From positions 1-15,060 of the forward strand of contig DASVDK010000168.1 of the NCBI GenBank assembly GCA_036381125.1: a stretch of 15,060 bases of DNA, given 5' to 3'. Positions within the stretch are counted from its first letter, which is position 1; each line of letters begins with the position of its first letter. Under the pieces are notes generated by a model. The model was not told the DNA's origin. It ran no database searches and saw nothing but the letters and a program-made list of their open reading frames with translations. Source of the stretch: DASVDK01 sp036381125 [NCBI: Thermodesulfobacteriota bacterium] (GTDB taxonomy: Bacteria > DASVDK01). A program made the translations under genes and the position numbers. Below are positions 9,521-15,060 of this stretch, piece by piece.

Positions 9521-9699
9521 CCCCGTTTCTCACGCGGCGCGGCCGGCCGCAAGACCAACGTGCCGATACCCGACCGAGTCAGTGGTCTGGCACCGCACGT
9601 TGGGGAGCAGGTCGTCACCTCGTGTGACTCGAGATAGAAGGGGTATGGTCCTATGAACGCGACGTGTCGCCCGGCGGATCGTCCGGCGGCCGGCACGGC

Positions 9700-9728
9700 G
9701 CGACATGGGCAGGCCGAAGCAGTACACT
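9700..9728 (+). promoter_or_regulatory. Candidate sigma-70 promoter for the enoyl-CoA hydratase-like gene
   Basis: GCGACA (9700-9705) and TACACT (9723-9728) are 17 bp apart, each matching 4 of 6 consensus positions. The predicted start near 9735 would give a leader of about 70 nt containing the 9755-9783 hairpin. In such GC-rich DNA this could be chance. Confidence 0.3.
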
Positions 9729-9754
9729 CCTGAGCCTGGCGTCCCATTCTCCGT

Positions 9755-9783
9755 GACAGGTTCCGCCGCGCACCGAACCTGTC
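9755..9783 (+). promoter_or_regulatory. 9-bp inverted repeat in the leader of the enoyl-CoA hydratase-like gene
   Basis: GACAGGTTC (9755-9763) and GAACCTGTC (9775-9783) are perfect inverse complements with an 11-nt loop. The repeat ends 4 bp before the GGGAGG ribosome-binding site (9788-9793). No T-run follows. It could be a dyad operator for a transcription factor or an RNA hairpin affecting ribosome access; an intrinsic terminator is unlikely. Confidence 0.5.
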
Positions 9784-9803
9784 GCTCGGGAGGCGCGCTG
9801 CTC

Positions 9804-10613
9804 ATGACCCTGGTCGCGACAGGTGCCCCGCATGCGGGCGGAGACATCGTCGTTGCGCACGCGGATGGCGTGGCCACCGTCACCCTGAACCGTCCCCAGG
9901 TGAGGAACGCCGTCACCCTCGCCATGTGGCGGGCGATGCCGGACCTCTTCGCGCGCCTGGGCGCGGACGGGTCGGTCCGGGCGGTCGTGGTGCGGGGGGC
10001 CGGGACCGAGGCCTTCACCTCCGGCGCCGACATCGCGGAGTTTCGGGACGGCGAGTCGCGCGCGTACCACGAGGCCTACGAGGCGGCGGTCGAGGCGGTC
10101 GCCGCCTGCCCGAAGCCGGTCGTCGCGATGGTCCACGGCTACTGCATGGGGGGCGGGGTGGGGCTCGCCCTCGCGTGCGACCTCCGCTTCGCCGCGGACG
10201 ACGCCCGCTTCGCCGTTCCGGCCGCCCGCCTCTCGATCGCCTACCCGGTCGCCTCGGTCCGCCGGCTCGTCGCCCTCGTGGGCCCCTCGCGGGCGAAAGA
10301 CATCCTCTTCTCGGCCCGGGTGCTCGGCGCCGACGAGGCGCTCCGGATCGGCTTCGTCGACCGTGTGGTCGCGACGGGAGAGCTGGAGGCGGCCACGCGG
10401 GCGTACCTCCGCGACCTCGCCGCCCTCGCGCCGCTCTCGCAGCGGGCGTCGAAGGGGTTCGTGGACGGCCTGGTGGCGGGTCGCCTGGCAGCCGGCAAGC
10501 CGATCCCCGAGGACCTGGCCCGCCTCGCGTCCGACTGCCACGACAGCGCGGACTACGCCGAGGGCGTATGCGCCTTCCTCGAGAAGCGGCCCCCCCGCTT
10601 CACCGGCCGCTAG
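9804..10613 (+). CDS. Enoyl-CoA hydratase/isomerase (crotonase) family protein
   Basis: I start at ATG 9804 (269 aa), with GGGAGG at 9788-9793. An upstream in-frame ATG at 9705 would add 33 residues of non-family sequence and read through the inverted repeat. The crotonase fold is clear: VTLNRPQVRNAVTLAM (residues 26-41), the oxyanion-hole segment FTSGADIAEF (71-80), then HGYCMGGGVGLALACDLRFA (111-130) with the second oxyanion glycine, and LVALVGPSRAKDILFSARVLGADEAL-type helices to 180. The positions of the two catalytic glutamates of mitochondrial-type hydratase (E144, E164) are G120 and A140, in GGGVG and VPAARL. It may therefore be an isomerase, hydrolase, lyase or other crotonase rather than a true hydratase. 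CoA-thioester binding is expected; the substrate is unknown. It appears to be transcribed alone. Confidence 0.9.
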   Translation: MTLVATGAPHAGGDIVVAHADGVATVTLNRPQVRNAVTLAMWRAMPDLFARLGADGSVRAVVVRGAGTEAFTSGADIAEFRDGESRAYHEAYEAAVEAVAACPKPVVAMVHGYCMGGGVGLALACDLRFAADDARFAVPAARLSIAYPVASVRRLVALVGPSRAKDILFSARVLGADEALRIGFVDRVVATGELEAATRAYLRDLAALAPLSQRASKGFVDGLVAGRLAAGKPIPEDLARLASDCHDSADYAEGVCAFLEKRPPRFTGR

Positions 10614-10634
10614 CGCCGCCAGGCTCGGCCGCGA

Positions 10635-10660
10635 GGTGGAAAATGGAAAGACCTGACCCC
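10635..10660. repeat. Possible REP-like motif
   Basis: On the minus strand this segment begins GGGGTCAGGTCTTTCC, which I recall as similar to repetitive extragenic elements in many environmental proteobacterial genomes. Its position between a gene end and the rnpB promoter fits. There is only one copy here, so the call rests on memory, not on a visible repeat. Confidence 0.3.
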
Positions 10661-10682
10661 ATCTGGAAGGGTTCGTCCGCGC

Positions 10683-10688
10683 TATAAT
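10683..10688 (+). promoter_or_regulatory. -10 box (TATAAT) of the rnpB promoter
   Basis: A perfect TATAAT occurs in otherwise very GC-rich sequence. No good -35 lies 16-18 bp upstream (CATCTG at 17 bp). The expected start, about 7-12 nt downstream (10695-10700), coincides with the first base of the RNase P RNA P1 helix, which supports the assignment. Confidence 0.75.
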
Positions 10689-10699
10689 TGAGGGTCCTT

Positions 10700-11072
10700 C
10701 CGGGACGGTCACGCCATCGCTGGCGGCGGGGCCTTAAGGCCTCGCCGCGAGAGGAAAGTCGGGACACCGCAGGGCAGGGTGCGAGGTAACGCCTCGGCGG
10801 CGAGAGCCGACGGACAGTGCCACAGAGACCAGGTCCGCCGGCCCCGGGGGCTTCCCCCGCGGACGGCCGGAGTGAAAAGGGTAAACCCCACCCGGTGCAA
10901 GCCCAAATAGGGACGCGTTCGAGGGTGGCCCGCCCGAAGCGTCCGGGTTGGGTGCTCGAGGTCGCGGGCGACCGCGATCCTAGAGGAATGATGGCGCGCG
11001 ACAGAATCCCGCTTACCCCAGCCGTAGCTGGAGCGACGCCGGGCCGGCCTCCGGCGCGCTGACCGATCCCGG
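10700..11072 (+). ncRNA. rnpB: RNase P RNA component, bacterial class A
   Basis: This is the catalytic RNA that removes 5' leaders from pre-tRNAs. Conserved blocks are present in order: GAGGAAAGTC (from 10751), GGGTGCGAGGTAACGCCT, ACAGTGCCACAGAGACC, GTGAAAAGGGTAAACCCCAC, GGTGCAAGCCCAAATAGG, AGAGGAATGATGGC, and ACAGAATCCCGCTTA (11001-11015). P1 is long: 10700-10711 pairs with 11060-11072 over 12 bp with one bulged A, which sets both ends. P2 is CGCCATC (10712-10718) with GATGGCG (10990-10996). P3 is a simple 11-bp hairpin with a TTAA loop (10723-10748). Two extra hairpins (11018-11031 and 11033-11059) appear between the last conserved block and the P1 3' strand. The total of ~373 nt is near the E. 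coli length. End positions are inferred from folding by eye. Confidence 0.95.
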
Positions 11073-11079
11073 GAGGCGG

Positions 11080-11103
11080 CGCGCGGGCCGCGAGGCCCGC
11101 GCG
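11080..11103 (+). terminator. Strong GC hairpin with GCGA tetraloop, probable rnpB terminator
   Basis: GCGCGGGCC (11081-11089) pairs perfectly with GGCCCGCGC (11094-11102) around a GCGA (GNRA) loop, and the flanking C-G pair makes 10 bp. It lies 8 nt beyond P1 and 11 bp before the end of the convergent gene. The downstream tract is pyrimidine-rich (CCCTCTACTTCTCTC) rather than a T-run, so it is an atypical intrinsic terminator that may serve the convergent junction. Confidence 0.55.
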
Positions 11104-11113
11104 ACCGGGCCCT

Positions 11114-12784
11114 CTACTTCTCTCGCCTTCGCCGACCGGCGAGCCCCCAGACGAACCACCCCCCAGTCAGCGCCAACGCGATACCCGATGTCGCGGCGCC
11201 GGCCGTGCGGTCCCAGGTGCTGCCGAAGCGCAGCTCGACGACATGGCGGCCGGCCGGCAGGTCGAGCGTCATGGTCCCGTACTCGCCGGTCTCGATGGGC
11301 CAGGCGCGGCCGTCGACCGTCGCCCGCCACCCGGCGTAGTGAAACGTCGCCACGCGAAGCCGCGCCGGCTCCCCGGTCTCCAGCTCGATGACGCGCCGCT
11401 CGGGGTCCCAGGCGCGCACCGCGATCCGGCCGCCCGGCGTGACGAGCGCGCGCGGCAGGCGGGGGAACCCGGTTGCCGGTGCGGCGCGCGGCCGGTACTC
11501 GGCGGCGTCCTGGGCGCTGCCGACGTTGTCGGCGATGCGCGCCGCCCAGACCGGGTCGAGGAACGCCTTCGCCACGACGTCGCGGACGCCGACGGCGACG
11601 TTGGCCGCCAGGAGGGCCGCGGCGCCGGCGCCGAGGACGCGCGCCGGCCAGGACGCCCCCGGCGCGAACGTCCGCGCCGTCGCGCAGGCGACCAGGAGCG
11701 CCGCGAGCGGCGTCAGGACCACCGCGAGCCGCCAGGGGAACTGGATGGCCGGCAGGACCGGCAGCACGGTCCAGAGGCTGCGGCTCGCCCCGGTCATCAG
11801 GACGAAGACGGCGGCCGCGACGAGCGCGGCGGCGGCGACCGGCAGCCTCGCGCCGTCGGTCCGCCACGGCCGGCCGCCGCCAGGCCAGAGGGCGGCGAGC
11901 GCCGCCACGCCGGCGAGGGCGGCCGTCCAGCAGACGAGTCGGCTCACCTTGTGGTTGAAGGCGATCATCTGGCTCTCGTGCGGCATCCCCCTGGCGAAGA
12001 GCGTGTGGTTCTCGGGCTTCGCCACCCAGTCGAGCCACTCGAGCTGGACGAGGGGACGCTCGGCGTACGCGGGGACGAGGAAGACGCCCGCCAGGGCGAG
12101 GCCGAGGCCGAGCGCGATCCACCCCCGCGCCACGCCGCCGGGGCGGCCGTCGGCCCACACGACGGCGGCGGCCAGGAGGGGGCCCCAGACGACGAGCGTC
12201 GGCAGGTGCGTGAGCGCAAGCCCGGCCGTGCAGACGGCCAGCGCCGCCGCCGGCGGTCCGGCCTCGCGCCAGCTCTTGACCCGGGCGAGCCGGCGGATCG
12301 CGAGGAGCGCGAGGGGCGGCCAGACGAAGGCAACGTACTCCGCGATCGCGGCCCGCTCGTAGTAGTCGAGCAGGCGGTAGGGGAGGGCGACGAGCGCGAG
12401 CGCGCCGACGAGCGCGGCGCCCCGCGGCAGGCCGCCCCGGAGGTAGCGGTACGCGGCCGCGGCCGAAACCAGGCAGGCCAGCGCCGCGACGACGTCGAGC
12501 GCGCGCGGCGCACTGCCGGTGAGCCAGACGAAGGGCGCGGCCAGGTAGTAGACGAGCGGCGGGTAGAAGACGAACGTCGGGTTGCCGAGGCCGGCGTTCA
12601 CGTCGGGGAGCCAGCGCGGATAGGCGATGCCTGCGGCCAGGCTGTCGGCGAACTCCCGCACCCAGACCAGGTGCAGGCGGCTGTCGTGGCCGACCGGCGA
12701 CCCCTCGAGCGCCGCGGGCGCCATGAGCGCGGTCGTGACGGCGAGGAGCGCGAGCGCGGCGGCGGCCCGGGGAAGGTTCGGCAC
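11114..12784 (-). CDS. Large integral membrane protein, GT-C-like (YfhO / PTPS-related family)
   Basis: The protein of about 556 aa has around a dozen hydrophobic segments rich in Ala, Leu and Val. Near the N-terminus, after the first membrane segment, GHDSRLHLVWVREF (about residues 32-45) is followed by AYPRWLPDVNAGLGNPTFVFYPPLVYYL. This is the signature of the '6-pyruvoyl-tetrahydropterin synthase-related' and YfhO-type membrane proteins, thought to be GT-C-fold glycosyltransferases using lipid-linked sugars, with the early acidic residue as catalytic candidate. The C-terminal part has a beta-rich extracytoplasmic segment (FHYAGWRATVDGRAWPIETG, LPAGRHVVELRFGS), a last membrane helix, and a basic tail (RRRREK). 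I place the start at GTG 12784; the frame is open to an ATG at 13027, but that would overlap the divergent erpA gene and its promoter. GTGs at 12832 and 12823 are alternatives. It converges with rnpB. Confidence 0.8.
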   Translation of the reverse strand: MPNLPRAAAALALLAVTTALMAPAALEGSPVGHDSRLHLVWVREFADSLAAGIAYPRWLPDVNAGLGNPTFVFYPPLVYYLAAPFVWLTGSAPRALDVVAALACLVSAAAAYRYLRGGLPRGAALVGALALVALPYRLLDYYERAAIAEYVAFVWPPLALLAIRRLARVKSWREAGPPAAALAVCTAGLALTHLPTLVVWGPLLAAAVVWADGRPGGVARGWIALGLGLALAGVFLVPAYAERPLVQLEWLDWVAKPENHTLFARGMPHESQMIAFNHKVSRLVCWTAALAGVAALAALWPGGGRPWRTDGARLPVAAAALVAAAVFVLMTGASRSLWTVLPVLPAIQFPWRLAVVLTPLAALLVACATARTFAPGASWPARVLGAGAAALLAANVAVGVRDVVAKAFLDPVWAARIADNVGSAQDAAEYRPRAAPATGFPRLPRALVTPGGRIAVRAWDPERRVIELETGEPARLRVATFHYAGWRATVDGRAWPIETGEYGTMTLDLPAGRHVVELRFGSTWDRTAGAATSGIALALTGGWFVWGLAGRRRREK

Positions 12785-12888
12785 GGGCGGGATGGTACCG
12801 CGGCCCGGGACGGCGGCGGGCACGGGCTCCACGACCCGATCGCTCGCAGGCGCGTCGTCCGGCTGCCCGAGGAGCGGCCGGCCGAGGG

Positions 12889-12918
12889 TTGACGCGCGGG
12901 GAAGCCGGGCAGTAGTAT
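12889..12918 (+). promoter_or_regulatory. Sigma-70 promoter of the A-type Fe-S carrier gene
   Basis: TTGACG (12889-12894) and TAGTAT (12913-12918) are separated by 18 bp, matching 5 and 4 of 6 consensus positions. The start is expected near 12925, giving a leader of about 30 nt with GGAGG at 12944-12948 before the ATG. It lies in the divergent gap with the membrane-protein gene. Confidence 0.65.
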
Positions 12919-12953
12919 GCAGCGGGTTCGGTAGCGTAAGCCCGGAGGAGTGG

Positions 12954-13283
12954 ATGCTTACCGTGTCGCTCACGGCCAAGGCGGCCGAGAAGGTGAAGGA
13001 GTTCCTGGCCGAGCAGCAGAAGCCCACCTACGGCCTCAGGATGGCCGTGATCGGCGGCGGCTGCTCCGGCTTCCAGTACGACGTCGGCATCGAGGCGGAG
13101 CCGGCTCCGGATGACACGGTCGTCGAGAGCCACGGCATCAGGATCTTCGTCGATCCGCAGTCGGCGCAGTACCTGGCCGACACCGAGCTCGACTACGTCG
13201 AGACGCTGACCGGGAGCGGGTTCAAGTTCAACAACCCGAACGCCCGGAAGAGCTGCGGCTGCGGGTCGTCCTTCTCCGCCTGA
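12954..13283 (+). CDS. erpA: A-type iron-sulfur cluster carrier protein (IscA/ErpA/HesB family)
   Basis: A-type carriers hold and deliver Fe-S clusters to apoproteins. The ATG at 12954 with GGAGG 5 bp upstream gives 109 residues, the usual family size; the open frame further upstream has no family sequence. The three ligand cysteines are present: C37 in IGGGCSGFQYDV, and C101 and C103 in the C-terminal SCGCGSSF. Other family features are LTAKAAEKVKEFL at the start, YGLRMAV, the GIRIFVDPQSAQYL segment, and GFKFNNPNA. It has its own promoter and stands alone, without isc or suf genes in view. The close similarity within the family makes ErpA versus IscA a matter of convention; the symbol is a best guess. 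Confidence 0.93.
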   Translation: MLTVSLTAKAAEKVKEFLAEQQKPTYGLRMAVIGGGCSGFQYDVGIEAEPAPDDTVVESHGIRIFVDPQSAQYLADTELDYVETLTGSGFKFNNPNARKSCGCGSSFSA

Positions 13284-13532
13284 GCGGGCGACCGCCAGGC
13301 CCGACCGGCGCGTGACCCACCGGGCCGCGCGCCGGAGACCTCCGACGACAATTTTCGTACACGGAATCGCAAGAAAGGTCAGTGCGCGGCCGTGTGCGCC
13401 GACACGCGCCGGCGCGGTCGGTCTCGGCGAGACGCGGGCCTGCGCGCCGCGCCGCACCGCGGCACGGCGCTTGCTTGTAGTCGGGACGACGCCTCGTATC
13501 GCCAACGGGTCCTCTGGGTGGGTGCCGCGTCC
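13284..13532. other. Intergenic region after erpA
   Basis: I see no gene, clear terminator or clear promoter here. A less GC-rich patch near 13350-13380 (ACAATTTTCGTACACGG) stands out but has no matching -35/-10 pair. TTGCTT at about 13471 with CGTATC 18 bp later is a poor promoter candidate for the small gene that follows. Confidence 0.4.
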
Positions 13533-13661
13533 ATGAAGCAGATCTGGCTTGTCGTGGTGTTCGTCGTCGTGATGCTCCTCATCGGCTACGGCTGGCAGGG
13601 TGACCCGGTTACGGCCGGCGCCTCCGGAACCGCGTTGCCGGCGGGAGAAGCCCACCCGTAG
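13533..13661 (+). CDS. Putative 42-residue single-span membrane protein
   Basis: I do not recognise a family. The ATG at 13533 opens MKQIWLVVVFVVVMLLIGYG, a basic residue followed by one strongly hydrophobic segment (about residues 4-20). A short tail rich in Gly, Ala and Pro (WQGDPVTAGASGTALPAGEA) follows. The frame is open upstream to 13392, but that part is Arg-rich and looks like a GC-frame artefact, whereas the MKQIW start gives a normal membrane-protein N-terminus. The ribosome-binding site is weak (GGGTGGG at 13516-13522). A GC hairpin starts 8 bp after the stop, which supports a transcription unit ending here. It would sit in the inner membrane with its tail outside or inside; the role is unknown. 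Confidence 0.5.
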   Translation: MKQIWLVVVFVVVMLLIGYGWQGDPVTAGASGTALPAGEAHP

Positions 13662-13962
13662 GGCGCGAGCCGGCCGACCCCTCCGGCCGGCACCCTCGAT
13701 CCCGACACCTCGCTCCGAACCCCCGGCACGGCCTGATGCGGCCGCACGGCTGCCGTGCGCTCGGGTTTGCGTACGGGACGGCGGTCGGCCGGCCGAGCAT
13801 CCCACCACTCCCCACCCTTCCCAGCAGGCAGAAAGTCCCAGGAAGATCCATGCGATAGCCGAATGGGCAACATTCCGCTTGCCTGCTCGAGCCGGGTGCA
13901 AACGAGCAGCCGCGGAACACCCGTTCAGCGCAGGAAGCTTCTGAAAAATCTCAGAAAGTTGC
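13662..13962. other. Intergenic region upstream of the mraZ promoter
   Basis: No convincing gene is seen in these ~300 bp. They contain the 13669-13691 hairpin, a compact inverted repeat GCACGGC/GCCGTGC (13744-13758), and a nested structure: AGCAGGCA (13823-13830) pairs with TGCCTGCT (13880-13887), with GAATG/CATTC (13861-13875) inside. Base composition falls towards the 3' end as the mraZ promoter is approached. Confidence 0.45.
13669..13691 (+). terminator. GC hairpin after the small membrane-protein gene
   Basis: GCCGGCCG (13669-13676) and CGGCCGGC (13684-13691) form a perfect 8-bp stem with a 7-nt loop, starting 8 bp after the stop at 13661. There is no T-run, so termination would be inefficient or factor-assisted. 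Confidence 0.4.
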
Positions 13963-13992
13963 TTGACTTCCCCGCTTGCCGATCTGTATATT
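13963..13992 (+). promoter_or_regulatory. Strong sigma-70 promoter of mraZ (division and cell-wall cluster)
   Basis: TTGACT (13963-13968) and TATATT (13987-13992), spaced by 18 bp, match 5 of 6 consensus positions each. The upstream flank is A-rich (GAAAAATCTCAGAAAG), like an UP element. Transcription should start near 13999, just before the TGGGA repeats. This is the best promoter in the window and would drive mraZ and rsmH. Confidence 0.85.
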
Positions 13993-14005
13993 CCGGCCCA
14001 TTGAG

Positions 14006-14030
14006 TGGGATGAAGTGGGATGAAGTGCTG
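14006..14030 (+). promoter_or_regulatory. MraZ operator: TGGGA repeats at 10-bp spacing
   Basis: TGGGA occurs at 14006-14010 and 14016-14020, each followed by TGAAG, with a degenerate third unit TGCTG at 14026-14030. MraZ binds direct TGGGA-type repeats with 5-bp spacers and represses its own operon (established in E. coli and other bacteria). The position just after the predicted start fits autorepression. Confidence 0.85.
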
Positions 14031-14079
14031 TCTCACGTGACCTCCCTGAGCGGGTCGGCCGAGGGCGGGGATCGGGCGC

Positions 14080-14520
14080 GTGTTTCGGAGTCGCTACGAG
14101 CACACCATCGATGCGAAGGGTCGGCTCAGCGTGCCGGCCCGGTTCCGTGAGGTGCTCGCCGAGCGCTACGACGACCGCCTCGTCCTCACCAACTTCGACC
14201 GCTGCCTGGTCGCGTACCCGTACTCGGAGTGGCAGGCGATCGAGGAAAAGCTCGCGTCGCTCTCCATGGCGAGTCCCGAGGTCACGGCCTTCACCCGCTT
14301 CTTCATCTCTGGCGCGACCGAGTGCGAGATCGACAAGCTCGGCCGGATCCTCATCCCGCAGGTCCTCCGTGACTACGCCAGGCTCGAGAAGGACGTGGTG
14401 ATCGCCGGGCAGCTCAGGAAGTTCGAGATCTGGTCGAAGTCGCTCTGGGAGGAGGAGATGTCGAGCACCCGCGCGCAGCTCCAGGCGCTACGCGGAGCGG
14501 TGGCCCAGTTTGGCCTCTAG
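14080..14520 (+). CDS. mraZ: Transcriptional regulator MraZ
   Basis: MraZ is a ring-forming DNA-binding protein with two SpoVT/AbrB-like half-domains, and the first gene of the dcw cluster. The 146-residue product shows both halves: [19 protein letters not shown] (about residues 6-24) and [20 protein letters not shown] (about residues 80-99), each with the K/L-GR-(L/I)-x-(V/I)-P core. The start is a GTG at 14080 ([15 protein letters not shown]); GAGGG/GGGG stretches at 14061-14070 can serve as the ribosome-binding site. It is probably autoregulated through the upstream TGGGA repeats and lies 121 bp before rsmH, its usual neighbour. The long leader (~80 nt) is unremarkable. Confidence 0.97.
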   Translation: MFRSRYEHTIDAKGRLSVPARFREVLAERYDDRLVLTNFDRCLVAYPYSEWQAIEEKLASLSMASPEVTAFTRFFISGATECEIDKLGRILIPQVLRDYARLEKDVVIAGQLRKFEIWSKSLWEEEMSSTRAQLQALRGAVAQFGL

Positions 14521-14641
14521 GGATGCACGCACGTCAGGGGGCCCGGCCCGACCGTCGATCGTGGGGGCCGGGGCGCAGCCCCGGTGGAGCGGAGGTGCGG
14601 CCTTGCCGCGCCGGAGCGGACGTTGGCCGGGCGGGGATCTG

Positions 14642-15060
14642 ATGTTCCGCCACCAGCCGGTCCTGGCGGACGAGGTGGTGGCGGCCCTGGCCCCGGCGCC
14701 GGGCAAGCGGATCGTCGATGCGACGCTCGGCGGCGGCGGCCATGCCGAGCGGCTGCTCGAGGCGGGGGCGACCGTCATCGGCATCGACCGGGACGAGACC
14801 GCGGTCCGGGCCGCCGCGGCGCGGCTGGCCCGCTTCGGCGATCGGCTCCGGGTCGTGCAGGGCGCCTTCGGCGACCTGCCGGCGATCCTCGCCGGGCTCG
14901 GGGAGGGGCGGGTCGACGGGATCCTCGCGGACCTCGGCGTCTCCTCGCCCCAGCTCGACGAGCCGTCGCGCGGCTTCAGCTTCCAGGCTGACGGCCCTCT
15001 CGACATGCGCATGGACCGGCGCGACAGCGTGACGGCCGCCGACCTGGTGAACCACCTGCC
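14642..15060 (+). CDS. rsmH: 16S rRNA (cytosine-1402 N4)-methyltransferase RsmH, 3'-truncated by window end
   Basis: RsmH (MraW) methylates the N4 position of C1402 in 16S rRNA using S-adenosylmethionine. The frame is open from 14642 to the window edge (139 codons seen of the usual ~300+). Motifs are [11 protein letters not shown] at the N-terminus, the SAM-binding [14 protein letters not shown] (about residues 26-39), GIDRDETAV, and [10 protein letters not shown] followed by [19 protein letters not shown] (about residues 96-128), a family hallmark. I chose ATG 14642 because the N-terminus matches the family; GGGCGGGG lies just upstream. It follows mraZ as the second gene of the dcw cluster, with no separate promoter visible in the 121-bp gap. 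Confidence 0.96.
   Translation, partial: MFRHQPVLADEVVAALAPAPGKRIVDATLGGGGHAERLLEAGATVIGIDRDETAVRAAAARLARFGDRLRVVQGAFGDLPAILAGLGEGRVDGILADLGVSSPQLDEPSRGFSFQADGPLDMRMDRRDSVTAADLVNHL

Larger units (their letters stand above)
9521..9803. other. Intergenic region with inverted repeats and a candidate promoter
   Basis: No credible gene is seen here. A 12-bp palindrome GGGTCATGACCC (9512-9523) covers the stop of the membrane-protein gene. A perfect 9-bp inverted repeat, CCAACGTGC (9555-9563) and GCACGTTGG (9595-9603), encloses a 31-nt loop. The pieces TGACCCCGTTT (from 9519) and GTCAGTGGTCTG (from 9579) recall REP-like elements from memory only. The 3' part holds the candidate promoter and leader hairpin of the following gene. 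Confidence 0.45.

Noticed and set aside
9100-9600. A prophage or plasmid origin in the accessory interval
   Set aside because: No phage structural genes, replication proteins or iteron arrays are visible; only short inverted repeats.
9705-9803. Upstream ATG at 9705 for the crotonase gene
   Set aside because: It adds non-family residues, has no ribosome-binding site, and runs through the inverted repeat and candidate promoter.
11243-12892. 549-codon plus-strand open frame opposite the membrane-protein gene
   Set aside because: Antisense shadow of a well-supported membrane protein; the translation is charged low complexity with no family motif.
11013-14036. 1007-codon minus-strand open frame through the membrane-protein gene, erpA and the mraZ promoter
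   Set aside because: It is out of frame with the recognisable membrane protein, antisense to erpA and covers rnpB sequence and promoters; composition is Arg/Ala/Gly-rich shadow coding.

Overview
The window is very GC-rich and gene-dense, with codons ending mostly in G or C. It looks like chromosomal DNA from a Gram-negative-type bacterium. The housekeeping order mutS2 - dnaG - rpoD - tRNA(CAT) - zinc-ribbon gene - RNase HI-like gene, followed by rnpB and then the start of the division/cell-wall cluster (mraZ, rsmH), together with a class A RNase P RNA, suggests a deltaproteobacterial or related high-GC lineage, such as uncultured Rokubacteria- or Methylomirabilota-type bacteria. That placement is an inference from gene order, not a database result.

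Left part (1-7482): a block of information-processing genes, all on the + strand. mutS2 lacks its first codons at the window edge and is followed closely by dnaG and rpoD, which probably form a macromolecular-synthesis operon. A tRNA with anticodon CAT follows, preceded by two tandem hairpin units of 37 bp. Next come a coiled-coil zinc-ribbon protein starting at a TTG codon, and an RNase HI-family protein.

Middle part (7483-9803): an accessory interval in the housekeeping context, visibly less GC-rich and with more relaxed codon use. It holds a very small Rhs protein: a Sec signal peptide joined directly to an Rhs core that keeps its PxxxxDPxG junction motif. An alpha/beta-hydrolase-like C-terminal domain continues in another frame after a run of seven G. 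A multi-pass membrane protein follows with a 4-base ATGA overlap. This has the layout of a polymorphic toxin-immunity pair and is the most interesting item here. Inverted repeats, some resembling REP elements, lie downstream.

Right part (9804-15060): a crotonase-fold enoyl-CoA hydratase/isomerase paralogue lacking both canonical catalytic glutamates; the RNase P RNA gene with its own TATAAT box, a long P1 helix and two apparent extra hairpins near the 3' end; a convergent gene for a large GT-C-like (YfhO/PTPS-related) membrane protein; a divergent A-type iron-sulfur carrier gene with its own promoter; a likely 42-residue membrane protein; and mraZ with a strong sigma-70 promoter followed by 10-bp-spaced TGGGA repeats that match the MraZ autoregulatory operator. 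The window ends inside rsmH.
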